Notes under the pieces: model-generated
Told to the model about the DNA's origin: nothing
What the model saw: the letters and a program-made list of their open reading frames with translations, nothing else
Database searches by the model: none
Shown: positions 42,514 to 51,043 of the stretch, piece by piece
How positions within the stretch are numbered: position 1 is the first letter of the stretch
Layout of the letters: each line of letters begins with the position of its first letter
Assembly: GCF_002197755.1 (NCBI RefSeq)
Contig: NZ_NHOT01000002.1
Location: forward strand, 1 to 64,000
Direction of reading: 5' to 3'
Length of the DNA stretch: 64,000 nt
Origin: Pedobacter sp. AJM
Lineage (GTDB): Bacteria; Bacteroidota; Bacteroidia; Sphingobacteriales; Sphingobacteriaceae
Position numbers and translations under genes: made by a program

Positions 42514-43080
42514 TCAGCGTACTTCATCATGACGAATATGCTTTAAAAAAATATATTCCAAACCATCTCTTTCATCCATAACCTCACCGATCTTTTTAAA
42601 ACCTAAGCCTGAAATCAGTTTAAGTGAATCTTTGTTATCTGGTGAAACCGATGCAATAAAATTGACAACGCCAAATGTTGTCTTTGCCCAATCCATCAGG
42701 GCAATAACAGCTTCTGTTGCATATCCATTCTTTCTGTAATCCTTAAATATCTGATAACCAAACTCCACCGCATGACTTGCATAATCTTTTAAATATTCTG
42801 GATTGGGCTGACTGTGGAATCGTACCAAACCCACCATTTGATTCGCTTCGGGAAGAATAATAGCCCTGGCTGCCCAAGGCAAATAAGATTCATCTGCTTC
42901 AAATTGTTTTAAGGCATACTGCAAGCTACTGGGGTAATCCAACAGCTCTACAGGAATTTGTGTTTTTAATAAATGCGCTGCCTCTGCCAGATTTTTGTTC
43001 AAACAATTGGAAATAACTGCCTTATCCATTAAACGAAGAATCAGTCTTGACGTCACAATATCATTTGTGGGTTTTTGCAT
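42514..43080 (-). CDS. GNAT family N-acetyltransferase (RimJ/RimL type)
   Basis: A 188-residue acetyltransferase with the order found in ribosomal-protein acetyltransferase-like enzymes: SRLILRLM at the N-terminus, EFGYQIFKDYRKNGYATEAVIALMDWA (the acetyl-CoA loop as R-K-N-G-Y-A), FIASVSPDNKDSLKLISGLGFKKIG. It sits between two identical tRNA-Phe genes. Specific substrate unknown. Confidence 0.9.
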   Translation of the reverse strand: MQKPTNDIVTSRLILRLMDKAVISNCLNKNLAEAAHLLKTQIPVELLDYPSSLQYALKQFEADESYLPWAARAIILPEANQMVGLVRFHSQPNPEYLKDYASHAVEFGYQIFKDYRKNGYATEAVIALMDWAKTTFGVVNFIASVSPDNKDSLKLISGLGFKKIGEVMDERDGLEYIFLKHIRHDEVR

Positions 43081-43177
43081 AAAAGCAAAATTGGGAATTA
43101 CGGAATGAGAAATACATTGCTACCCAGAAAAAATTTAAAAATAAAAAAGCCCTTCATTGCTGAAAGGCTTTTGGAAG

Positions 43178-43250
43178 TGGTGCCACCTGGATTCGAACCA
43201 GGGACACAAGGATTTTCAGTCCTTTGCTCTACCGACTGAGCTATGGCACC
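43178..43250 (-). tRNA. tRNA-Phe (GAA), copy 2
   Basis: Identical in all 73 bases to the tRNA at 42369-42441. Anticodon GAA; CCA not encoded. A -7 box TACATTTG (43266-43273) and an upstream TTTG make the promoter. The downstream terminator is a variant of that of copy 1. Confidence 0.95.
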
Positions 43251-43265
43251 TCCCGTTTGGGATTG

Positions 43266-43273
43266 CAAATGTA
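43266..43273 (-). promoter_or_regulatory. -7 box of tRNA-Phe copy 2
   Basis: Minus-strand TACATTTG, exact TAnnTTTG, 15 bases before the tRNA, with TTTTG about 18 bases further upstream. Confidence 0.7.
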
Positions 43274-43479
43274 GCGTTCTTTTTTCAAAAGCAAAACTTT
43301 TTTTCAATTATTTCAGCCTTGAACTGATTATCAATCAATTAAATTTTATTGAGCTTATTAAGCCAGGCTGAATAAACATTAGAATGAATACAAACAAATC
43401 ATTTTAATATTTTTTTTATGCATGCATAGCAATTTATTTAGATTATTATCATAATTTAGCATAAACAATCTAATATTGC

Positions 43480-44775
43480 ATGGTGGCTCAGATCATTTTT
43501 CTAGTAATAACACTGGCAGCAATTGTGCTGTTTACCATAAACCTGCGTAAAATTATTCGCAACATCCGGCTTGGAAAATCTGCCGACCGGAATGACCAGC
43601 CTCAAAAGCGGTTAATGACTATGCTCAGGGTGGCATTTGGGCAATCTAAAATGGTTGTAAGGCCGATCCCTGCTTTTCTGCACTTTTTTGTGTATATCGG
43701 TTTTGTCATTATCAATATTGAGGTAGTAGAGATTATGATCGATGGAATTTTCGGCACACACCGGATTTTTCATGGTCTTAGTGGACTTTATGATTTTCTG
43801 ATTGCTTCTTTTGAAATATTGGCCTTTACGGTATGGGTTGCCTGTGTGATTTTCCTCATTCGCAGGAATGTGATGAAATTAAAGCGCTTCAGCGGTGTAG
43901 AAATGACCTCCTGGCCAAAATCGGATGCCAACTATATTTTAATTACGGAGATATTACTGATGTCTGCCTTTTTAATGATGAATGCTGCTGACCTTAAACT
44001 GCAGGTTTTAGGCGCAGCACACTACACCACGGCAGGTGCATTTCCAATCAGTCAGTACCTGATTAACCTTTTACCTGCTTCAGAAGGGGCTTTGATAGCC
44101 ATAGAACGTGGCTGTTGGTGGTTTCACATCATTGGTATCCTCGCATTTTTAAATTATTTACCTTATTCAAAACACTTCCATATCCTTTTTGCTTTTCCTA
44201 ATACGTATTTTTCCAATCTGGAACCTAAAGGAGAATTTACCAATATGGCATCGGTAACCAATGAAGTTAAAGCCATGCTTGATCCTTCTTTTGTTCCGGC
44301 GGAAGCCGATCCGGGCAAATTCGGAGCGAAAGATGCAACCGATCTTTCATGGGTGAATTTAATGAATGCCTATACCTGTACGGAATGTGGACGATGTACA
44401 GATTCTTGTCCGGCGAACATTACCGGGAAATTATTGTCTCCAAGAAAGATTATGATGGATACCCGCGACCGGATTACGGAAATCGGGAAAAACATCGATA
44501 AAAATGGTCCGGATCATCAGGATGGCAAATCACTTTTAGATGATTACATCACCAGAGAAGAAATTTGGGCCTGTACCAGCTGTAATGCTTGTGTTCAAGC
44601 CTGCCCGGTAAATATTGATCCGCTTCAGATCATTATGGAACTTCGCAGATTTGCGGTTATGGAAGAATCGCAGGCACCCGGAAGTATTAATACAATGCTT
44701 GGCAATATCGAGAATAACCAGGCACCCTGGAAATATTCGCCGGCTGACCGCTTCAATTGGGCAGAAGAGGGATAG
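43480..44775 (+). CDS. membrane (Fe-S)-binding oxidoreductase subunit, HdrC/GlpC-like
   Basis: A 431-residue protein. The N-terminal 240 residues hold about five membrane helices with a NarI/HdrE-like appearance and histidines in helices. The C-terminal part has two [4Fe-4S] ferredoxin motifs, CTECGRCTDSCP and CTSCNACVQACP. With the next gene (HdrB-like), it looks like an electron-transfer complex passing electrons between quinone and a soluble partner. The partner and donor are not known from sequence. Confidence 0.85.
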   Translation: MVAQIIFLVITLAAIVLFTINLRKIIRNIRLGKSADRNDQPQKRLMTMLRVAFGQSKMVVRPIPAFLHFFVYIGFVIINIEVVEIMIDGIFGTHRIFHGLSGLYDFLIASFEILAFTVWVACVIFLIRRNVMKLKRFSGVEMTSWPKSDANYILITEILLMSAFLMMNAADLKLQVLGAAHYTTAGAFPISQYLINLLPASEGALIAIERGCWWFHIIGILAFLNYLPYSKHFHILFAFPNTYFSNLEPKGEFTNMASVTNEVKAMLDPSFVPAEADPGKFGAKDATDLSWVNLMNAYTCTECGRCTDSCPANITGKLLSPRKIMMDTRDRITEIGKNIDKNGPDHQDGKSLLDDYITREEIWACTSCNACVQACPVNIDPLQIIMELRRFAVMEESQAPGSINTMLGNIENNQAPWKYSPADRFNWAEEG

Positions 44776-44814
44776 TTGGGCGTTTGGATTTGGAGTCTTA
44801 AAGGCTTAATACCT

Positions 44815-44887
44815 GTTATCCGATACCTATCATCTAAAGCAATTAAATAACCTCAAGTCTTGATACTTGATACTAAATACTTGATAC
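44815..44887. repeat. heptad-word array, TTGATAC family
   Basis: The words TTGATAC (44860-44866), TTGATAC, TAAATAC and TTGATAC (44881-44887) follow each other in phase. Weaker TAYCYNN words before 44835 belong to the complementary class, so the array may be a decayed facing pair. Confidence 0.55.
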
Positions 44888-44893
44888 AAGAAA

Positions 44894-45682
44894 ATGGAAT
44901 TTAAAGTACCTACAATGGCCGAGCTAATGGCCGCAGGTGAAGAACCGGAAATATTATTTTGGGTGGGATGTGCCGGAAGTTACGATGAACGGGCACAAAA
45001 AATTACCCGCGACATTTGCAAAATCCTGCATCATGTAGGCATAAAATATGCGGTTTTAGGTACCGAAGAAAGCTGTACGGGAGATCCTGCCAAACGTGCA
45101 GGCAATGAATTTCTTTTCCAGATGCAAGCCATGACCAATATTGAAGTCTTAAATGCTTATCACATTAAGAAAATTGTTACGGGTTGTCCGCATTGTTTCA
45201 ATACGATCAAAAATGAATATCCGGGCCTGGGTGGAAGCTATGAGGTGATCCACCACACACAACTCATCCAGGATTTGATCAACGAAGGAAAACTGAAGGC
45301 GGAAGGCGGCGAGAGTTTTAAAGGTAAAAAAATCACCTTTCATGACCCTTGTTATTTAGGTCGGGGAAACGGCGTTTACGAAGCACCTAGAAAAGCACTG
45401 GAGGTTTTAGATGCACAATTGGTGGAGATGAAACGCTGCAAAAGCAATGGTTTATGCTGCGGTGCCGGCGGGGCACAAATGTTTAAAGAACCGGAAAAAG
45501 GTAAAAAAGACGTTAATGTTGAGCGCATTGAAGAAGCGCTGGAAACAAATCCTCAGGTAATAGCAGCTGGCTGTCCTTTTTGCATGACCATGTTGAGTGA
45601 TGGCGTGAAACTGAAAGATAAAGAACAGGAAGTTAAAGTACTTGATATTGCTGAAATTACGGCGAGAGCAAATGGTCTTTAA
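44894..45682 (+). CDS. cysteine-rich (Fe-S)-binding protein, HdrB/LutA-like
   Basis: A 262-residue protein with two CCG domains: in the first, CAGSYDERAQ followed by GTEESCTGDPAKRAGN and TGCPHCFNTI; in the second, FHDPCYLGRGN, NGLCCGAGGAQMF and AAGCPFCMTML. Both CCG signatures are complete. This is the soluble catalytic-type partner for the membrane ferredoxin protein upstream (118 bases away). Heterodisulfide-reductase-like subunits act in several redox pathways, so no substrate is assigned. Confidence 0.88.
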   Translation: MEFKVPTMAELMAAGEEPEILFWVGCAGSYDERAQKITRDICKILHHVGIKYAVLGTEESCTGDPAKRAGNEFLFQMQAMTNIEVLNAYHIKKIVTGCPHCFNTIKNEYPGLGGSYEVIHHTQLIQDLINEGKLKAEGGESFKGKKITFHDPCYLGRGNGVYEAPRKALEVLDAQLVEMKRCKSNGLCCGAGGAQMFKEPEKGKKDVNVERIEEALETNPQVIAAGCPFCMTMLSDGVKLKDKEQEVKVLDIAEITARANGL

Positions 45683-45687
45683 TATCT

Positions 45688-45721
45688 AAACCTTACAGGT
45701 TTTAAGCAATCTGTAAGGTTT
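45688..45721. terminator. terminator-like hairpin
   Basis: AAACCTTACAG (45688-45698) and CTGTAAGGTTT (45711-45721) form an 11-bp stem between convergent genes ending at 45682 and 45731. Its left arm includes the short palindrome also seen at 27241-27255. Confidence 0.65.
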
Positions 45722-45730
45722 CCTAAATGG

Positions 45731-46216
45731 TCATTGCGGGATTAACACGGCTGGTAAACCACAAATTTTGGTCAGGTTTTCCCTGATTGCATTTAAATCC
45801 TCTGCCTCTATATTTTTAAGGGGAATTACCACTTGTGTTGCCATAGAATCCACATCTCCTCCCCTGTCTTTATAGGTTTGTACAATCACATCATCACCCT
45901 TGGTATGCAAATATAATTTACCCGCTGAAGTAGTACCATAATATTCCATATCCTTAAATTTCGCCAACTTAAATGCGAAATACTCCGTTTTACCGTTATT
46001 ATAATACCGCTTATAACGACAAAATCCATTGTTAGTAATATTAAGTTCATAACGCTTAATTTGCTTAACCTCCTGGCTGATATCATAATGATCAACTAAG
46101 GATTTTTGCAGGTAATTCACGTATTGCGCCATGGATTCTGGATCTGAAAAAGCACATAGAAGTGTTGCTATGGCCGAAATAAGGGCTATTATCAAGCACA
46201 AAGTAAACTTTTTCAT
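45731..46216 (-). CDS. exported protein of unknown function
   Basis: A 161-residue protein with an N-terminal signal peptide (FTLCLIIALISAIATLLCAF). The remainder is short beta-rich sequence (RYELNITNNGFCRYKRYYNN), with no motif that I recognise. Possibly secreted or periplasmic. Monocistronic. Confidence 0.65.
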   Translation of the reverse strand: MKKFTLCLIIALISAIATLLCAFSDPESMAQYVNYLQKSLVDHYDISQEVKQIKRYELNITNNGFCRYKRYYNNGKTEYFAFKLAKFKDMEYYGTTSAGKLYLHTKGDDVIVQTYKDRGGDVDSMATQVVIPLKNIEAEDLNAIRENLTKICGLPAVLIPQ

Positions 46217-46256
46217 AAGGGGATTATTTTAAGGCAAACTAATTTAATTAAAATTA

Positions 46257-46264
46257 TAAATTTG
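46257..46264 (+). promoter_or_regulatory. -7 box directly before a start codon
   Basis: TAAATTTG, exact TAnnTTTG, only 3 bases before the ATG at 46268. Confidence 0.45.
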
Positions 46265-46267
46265 TAT

Positions 46268-46747
46268 ATGAGTTTTTCTCCACAATCAAGAGTCTGGATC
46301 TATCAGAGCGATCGTAAATTTACAGCTGCAGAAGAAACTGCGATATTAAATAAGTTAGCTGCTTTCACCGGTCAATGGAAAGCGCATGGAAATGAACTAT
46401 TGGCAAAGGCAGAAATCCGCTATGGTTATTTTATTATTTTGACTGTGGATGAAAGCCAGGCTGGCGTTACCGGCTGCTCCATTGATAGCTCGGTAAGATT
46501 GATTAAGGAAATGGAACAGGAATATCATATAGACCTGTTTAACCGGTTCAATATTGCCTATAAATTAGACGGTGAAGTAAAGGTTCAGGGTAAAGAGGAT
46601 TTTGAAACCCTGGTCAATATCAAGCAAATTACACAGGATACAATTGTTTTCAATAACATGGTGCAAACATTAGCCGAACTGGAAACGAAATGGGAGGTTC
46701 CATTTAAAGACAGCTGGCACTCCACCGTGTTTTCACACTTATTATAG
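46268..46747 (+). CDS. conserved Bacteroidota protein of unknown function
   Basis: About 159 residues, soluble, starting MSFSPQSRVWIYQSDRKF. It resembles short Bacteroidota proteins often labelled as an ABC transporter ATPase; no Walker motif is present and that label should not be copied. An alternative TTG start at 46262 overlaps the -7 box, so the ATG is preferred. Confidence 0.75.
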   Translation: MSFSPQSRVWIYQSDRKFTAAEETAILNKLAAFTGQWKAHGNELLAKAEIRYGYFIILTVDESQAGVTGCSIDSSVRLIKEMEQEYHIDLFNRFNIAYKLDGEVKVQGKEDFETLVNIKQITQDTIVFNNMVQTLAELETKWEVPFKDSWHSTVFSHLL

Positions 46748-46867
46748 TTCAATAAGTTTTTTAATCAGGTTTGCGGCCAGCCTTTACACCTGACATTTGT
46801 TATTTTTAGTTAAGCCTGAAACAATTAGATCAAAAAAGCATTATATTGCTATAATCAAATCCTGTTT

Positions 46868-49288
46868 ATGAAGCGCTGGCTCAAAATTTCCTTAAAAATA
46901 CTTTCTGCAATTATCATTCTCATTATTTTAACCTGGCTGGCGGGTGCTTTTTACATCAGCAGGAACAAAAAAGAAATACTGTCATCCATATTAGCCCAGC
47001 TGAACAAAAACTTAAACGGGCAAATCACAGCAGGTAGTATGGAACCTACGCTTTTAAAAAGCTTCCCGGGTGTTTCTGTATCTTTACATGATGTTTTGCT
47101 CCGGGATAGTTTGTGGGCACAGCATCAGCATGATCTGCTTAAAGCCAAAGAAATTAATGTTTCTCTAAATATACTATCCTTAATTGTTGGCCATGTAAAT
47201 ATCAACCGAATCGCCATTAATGATGCCGCCGTATATATTTATACCGATTCTACCGGATACAGTAATACCAGTATTTTTAAAAGTAAGCCTAAAACAGAAG
47301 AAAAAAAATCTGCTCCGAAATCTTCGGCACTTGAAGTGGGTAAAATAGATTTCAACCGGGTGAGTTTAATCCTCGACAACCAAAAGCGATTTAAGCTATT
47401 TAATTTTAATATTGACCAGATTCAGGGCAGAATGCAGTATCCGGATAGTGGCTGGACAGGTAAAGTAAAAATCAAAACACAGGTTAATAATTTCGCCTTT
47501 AACACCAGAAAGGGTAGTTTTTTAAAAGATAAATCATTAGAAGGAACTTTATCCGCACATTATAGCAGAAAACTGGATGCCGTAATTTTAGCTCCTGAAA
47601 TGCTGAACATTGGAGGCCATCCTTTTAAAATTGGTGCCAAGATAGACCTGGATAAAGCAGCATTTGCCATCAGCATCGCTGTAGATAAGATTTTATTCCG
47701 CGATGTTGCGCTCCTGCTATCACCTAATATTTCTTCCAAACTTTTAAAATTTGGCATTGAGAAACCGATTGACATTCGCGGGAAGATTATTGATGATGGT
47801 TCCGGAAAGTACGGAGATCCCTTAATCAGAGTGGGCATTAAAGTTCGCGATAACACCATCTCTATTCCCGCAGGAAAATTAACAGCCGCCAGTTTTAATG
47901 GTTCCTTTACCAACCAGGATACCGTAGGAGGAATTATTGGTGATGAAAATTCTGCAATAAAGTTTCATACATTAACAGCCAAGTATTATAATGCTCCCAT
48001 TCGGATCGATACGTTTACAGTCACTAACCTGGCCAGACCCATTGCTACGGGGCTGGTGACATCACAGTTTCCACTGACGAACCTGAATAATTCGTTGGGT
48101 ACGCAAGATTTTGAATTCAAAGCCGGAACTGCAGATTTAAGGCTATACTGTCAGGCAGACATCGATAATTTCCGTTTTACTAAACCCGTAATTTCTGGGG
48201 GTATTAAAATTGCGAATGCAGATATCACCTACCTTCCGCGCAAACTTCACCTGGTAAAAAGTGCGCTGAATATTATTTTTAACCAGAATGATCTGTCCAT
48301 TCAGGATGGTCATTTTCAACTCGGCAAAAGCGAATTAAATGTAAGTTGTAGCATTGCCAATTTTGCGAATTTATATTATTATGATCCGGATAAGATTTTA
48401 GTGAATCTGAAAATGCATAGCCCTCAATTGTATCTGAATGAGTTTATGCCATTCTTAGGACCAAGAAGCACTAAAAAGAAAACGGCGTCAGGTAACTCAA
48501 TGAAAACGGCTTCAAAACAATTGAGCAATGTACTGGAGGTTTCCAAAATGAATATAAACCTTACCGTTGGTAAGGCCATCTATGATAAATTTCTGGCGAA
48601 AAATCTGGCGGCAGACATTTCACTTCGCGCCAATGGCATATTCTTCAACAAAATAAGTGTGGAACATGCTGGTGGTGCCCTTTCTTTAAATGGGAGTATC
48701 CTTCAGCAAACCGGTTCAAATACCTTTAAAATCAACTCGAAAGTGAGCCATGTCAGTGTGAAAGATTTCTTTTATTCTTTTGATAACTTCGGACAGAATA
48801 CCATTACCAATAAAAATCTGAAAGGTTATTTATCTTCACTGGTTGATATATCCGGCAAAATATCGCATACTGGTAAAATTCTTCCCCGCTCCATAAACGG
48901 AAAGGTGATTTTTAATTTAAATAATGCCGCCCTCGTGAATTTCGAGCCTATGGTGAAGGTAGGGAAGTTTGCATTTGCAAATAGAAACCTATCTAATGTT
49001 GAAATCAAAAAGCTAGATGGCATACTGAATATCCAGGGCGATAAAATTAACATTAGTCCGATGCAGATCAATTCAAGTGCCTTGAATTTTAATGTAAAAG
49101 GTATTTATGCCTTAGGCGCAGGAACCAATGTTGAAATGGATATTCCATTAAGAAACCCTAAAGGTGATGAAAACTTAACCCGTCAGGAAAAACGCGAGGC
49201 GAGAATGAAGGGAATTGTGCTTCACCTGAAAGCCATTGATGACGAAAAAGGTGGAATAAGGATCAGATGGAATAAGGATCATGATTAG
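46868..49288 (+). CDS. AsmA family protein
   Basis: An 806-residue protein with one N-terminal membrane helix (about residues 7-28) followed by a very long, beta-rich periplasmic part. The region QLNKNLNGQITAGSMEPTLLKSFPGVSVSLHDVLLRD is the AsmA N-terminal signature. The C-terminal segment KEHLxx-like AsmA_2 repeats (KINISPMQINSSALNFNVKG, YALGAGTNVEMDIPL) are visible. AsmA-type proteins bridge the envelope and move phospholipids in other bacteria; role here by family only. Confidence 0.9.
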   Translation: MKRWLKISLKILSAIIILIILTWLAGAFYISRNKKEILSSILAQLNKNLNGQITAGSMEPTLLKSFPGVSVSLHDVLLRDSLWAQHQHDLLKAKEINVSLNILSLIVGHVNINRIAINDAAVYIYTDSTGYSNTSIFKSKPKTEEKKSAPKSSALEVGKIDFNRVSLILDNQKRFKLFNFNIDQIQGRMQYPDSGWTGKVKIKTQVNNFAFNTRKGSFLKDKSLEGTLSAHYSRKLDAVILAPEMLNIGGHPFKIGAKIDLDKAAFAISIAVDKILFRDVALLLSPNISSKLLKFGIEKPIDIRGKIIDDGSGKYGDPLIRVGIKVRDNTISIPAGKLTAASFNGSFTNQDTVGGIIGDENSAIKFHTLTAKYYNAPIRIDTFTVTNLARPIATGLVTSQFPLTNLNNSLGTQDFEFKAGTADLRLYCQADIDNFRFTKPVISGGIKIANADITYLPRKLHLVKSALNIIFNQNDLSIQDGHFQLGKSELNVSCSIANFANLYYYDPDKILVNLKMHSPQLYLNEFMPFLGPRSTKKKTASGNSMKTASKQLSNVLEVSKMNINLTVGKAIYDKFLAKNLAADISLRANGIFFNKISVEHAGGALSLNGSILQQTGSNTFKINSKVSHVSVKDFFYSFDNFGQNTITNKNLKGYLSSLVDISGKISHTGKILPRSINGKVIFNLNNAALVNFEPMVKVGKFAFANRNLSNVEIKKLDGILNIQGDKINISPMQINSSALNFNVKGIYALGAGTNVEMDIPLRNPKGDENLTRQEKREARMKGIVLHLKAIDDEKGGIRIRWNKDHD

Positions 49289-49290
49289 TT

Positions 49291-49390
49291 AGTCTGGAGT
49301 CCAAAGTCTTGAGTCGGGAGTCTTCTACCCTGATTTTATACCATACGACTAGGCTTCTGACTAAAGACTATTGACTTAGGACTACTGACT
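49291..49390. repeat. facing heptad arrays AGTCNNN and GACTNNN
   Basis: AGTC occurs at 49291, 49298, 49305, 49312 and 49319, exactly every 7 bases. GACT occurs at 49347, 49359, 49366, 49373, 49380 and 49387, in steps of 7 after the first. The two sets are reverse complements, so a long degenerate hairpin can form. The intervening three bases vary from word to word. Confidence 0.85.
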
Positions 49391-49396
49391 AAAAGC

Positions 49397-50119
49397 CTAA
49401 AAATCCAGCGGTCCCAGCCTGTTCATATTTCTTAAGATCAGATATTGGCGATGGCGAATATAAGGTGTTGCATTTCGGGGTGTCCACCTTCTTGGATTAG
49501 GGAAACAGGCTGCAATCAGTGCAGCTTGCTTTTTGGTTAACTTGGTGCAGGATTTACCGTAATATTCCTGCGCAGCAGCTTCAGCACCATAAATCCCATC
49601 ACCCATTTCAATGACATTGAGGTAAACCTCCAGAATCCGTTCTTTGCTCCAAAAAATCTCAATCAGCAAGGTAAAATAAGCTTCGAAGCCTTTTCTGATC
49701 CAGGATCTTCCCGGCCACAAGAAAACATTTTTTGCCGTTTGCTGTGAAATGGTACTTCCACCTTTAACTTTTTTGCCCCTGGCATTGCTGGCAAAAGCTT
49801 TTTCTATCGCTTTCATATCAAAACCAACATGTGTTAAAAAAAGCTGGTCTTCAGCTGAAACGGCAGCCCGTTTCATGTTGTTAGACATATCTTCAAAATC
49901 AACCCACTTCTTTTCTGTTTTAAATGGCTTCCCGTCAGCCTTTCTTTCAATGTTGCGAAGCGCCATTAATAAGGTTAATGGTGGATTAATAAAACGGTAG
50001 GCAATAACCCAGATAACCGAAACAAATAGAAAATAAAGAAAAACCTTACTCAGAATGTTAATGATTTTCTTCGATAGTGATTTTTTTGAGCTTAATTTAG
50101 AAGGTCTTTTTTTGGCCAT
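49397..50119 (-). CDS. mtgA: monofunctional peptidoglycan glycosyltransferase
   Basis: A 240-residue GT51 enzyme: one N-terminal membrane helix (about 24-45), then the catalytic domain with SAEDQLFLTHVGFD (catalytic Glu), KGGSTISQQTAKNVFLW, and EVYLNVIEMGDGIYG. It makes glycan strands without a transpeptidase domain. The minus-strand -7 box TACCTTTG ends 4 bases before its ATG. Confidence 0.95.
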   Translation of the reverse strand: MAKKRPSKLSSKKSLSKKIINILSKVFLYFLFVSVIWVIAYRFINPPLTLLMALRNIERKADGKPFKTEKKWVDFEDMSNNMKRAAVSAEDQLFLTHVGFDMKAIEKAFASNARGKKVKGGSTISQQTAKNVFLWPGRSWIRKGFEAYFTLLIEIFWSKERILEVYLNVIEMGDGIYGAEAAAQEYYGKSCTKLTKKQAALIAACFPNPRRWTPRNATPYIRHRQYLILRNMNRLGPLDF

Positions 50120-50123
50120 GATA

Positions 50124-50131
50124 CAAAGGTA
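50124..50131 (-). promoter_or_regulatory. -7 box of mtgA
   Basis: Minus-strand TACCTTTG, exact TAnnTTTG, 4 bases before the ATG at 50119. Confidence 0.6.
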
Positions 50132-50218
50132 TAAGAATTTAATATGGTTTTATAGCCAACATGAGCAAGGAAGCACATCACTTGCTGCGTTTTTTGTATT
50201 TTGCGTTAAAAAATTGAC

Positions 50219-51001
50219 ATGAAAAACCTGTCCTACCTTACCTTATTGATCATCTTCACCGGATGCATGGCCAAACGGAATCACATTTCCAATAAAAGTG
50301 AATGGATATCACTCTTCAATGGAAAAGATATCAAAGATTGGAATGTGAAGATTCATCACCATCAATATCACGAAAATTATGGAAATACCTTCCGGGTGGA
50401 AGATGGGATGATTCGGGTCAGTTATGATCAATACGGAGATTTTAATGATCAGTTTGGCCATCTCTATTATAAAACACCCTTTTCCAATTACCATTTAAAA
50501 TTAAAATACCGCTTTGTTGGCCAGCTGCAAAAGGGAGCGCCGAGTTATACCCTAAGAAATAGCGGCGTGATGTTCCACAGCCAGGACCCTAAAACAATGC
50601 CTGAGGCGCAAGACTGGCCAATATCCATTGAAATGCAATTTTTAGGTGGTTTAAGCGATGGCCGGCCACGTCCTACCGGCAATATGTGTTCTCCGGGAAC
50701 TGAAATTTTTTATCAGGGAAAGTTATACCCGGAACATTGCCTGGACTCAAAATCAAAAACATATGATGGTGACCAATGGGTGTCTGCAGAACTGATTGTA
50801 TTAGGCGATTCCCTGATTAAACATATCATTAATGGAGATACTGTTTTAAAATACAGTAAACCCCATATTGGTGGCGGGGTGGCTAATGGATATGATGCTA
50901 AAATAAAAATTGATGGAAAAGCGCTCAAAAGTGGTTTTATAGCATTGCAAAGTGAAGGACAACCTGTTGACTTTAAAGATATTTTCATTAAGCAACTTTA
51001 A
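50219..51001 (+). CDS. DUF1080 (3-keto-disaccharide hydrolase type) lipoprotein
   Basis: A 260-residue lipoprotein (TLLIIFTGC lipobox; cysteine at about 16). The jelly-roll body has WISLFNGKDIKDWNVKIHHH, NSGVMFHSQDP, MQFLGGLSDGRPRPTGN, and WVSAELIVLGDSLIKHIINGD, the standard DUF1080 pattern. Related proteins hydrolyse 3-keto-glycosides, or bind carbohydrate, in Bacteroidota. Anchored at the envelope. Confidence 0.88.
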   Translation: MKNLSYLTLLIIFTGCMAKRNHISNKSEWISLFNGKDIKDWNVKIHHHQYHENYGNTFRVEDGMIRVSYDQYGDFNDQFGHLYYKTPFSNYHLKLKYRFVGQLQKGAPSYTLRNSGVMFHSQDPKTMPEAQDWPISIEMQFLGGLSDGRPRPTGNMCSPGTEIFYQGKLYPEHCLDSKSKTYDGDQWVSAELIVLGDSLIKHIINGDTVLKYSKPHIGGGVANGYDAKIKIDGKALKSGFIALQSEGQPVDFKDIFIKQL

Positions 51002-51043
51002 AAGTTAGGATAAACATTTTATAAATGAATACGTTAATAGGAT

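Noticed and set aside
43098..43307. 69-residue reading frame on the minus strand
   Set aside because: It runs through tRNA-Phe copy 2 and has no protein-like sequence.
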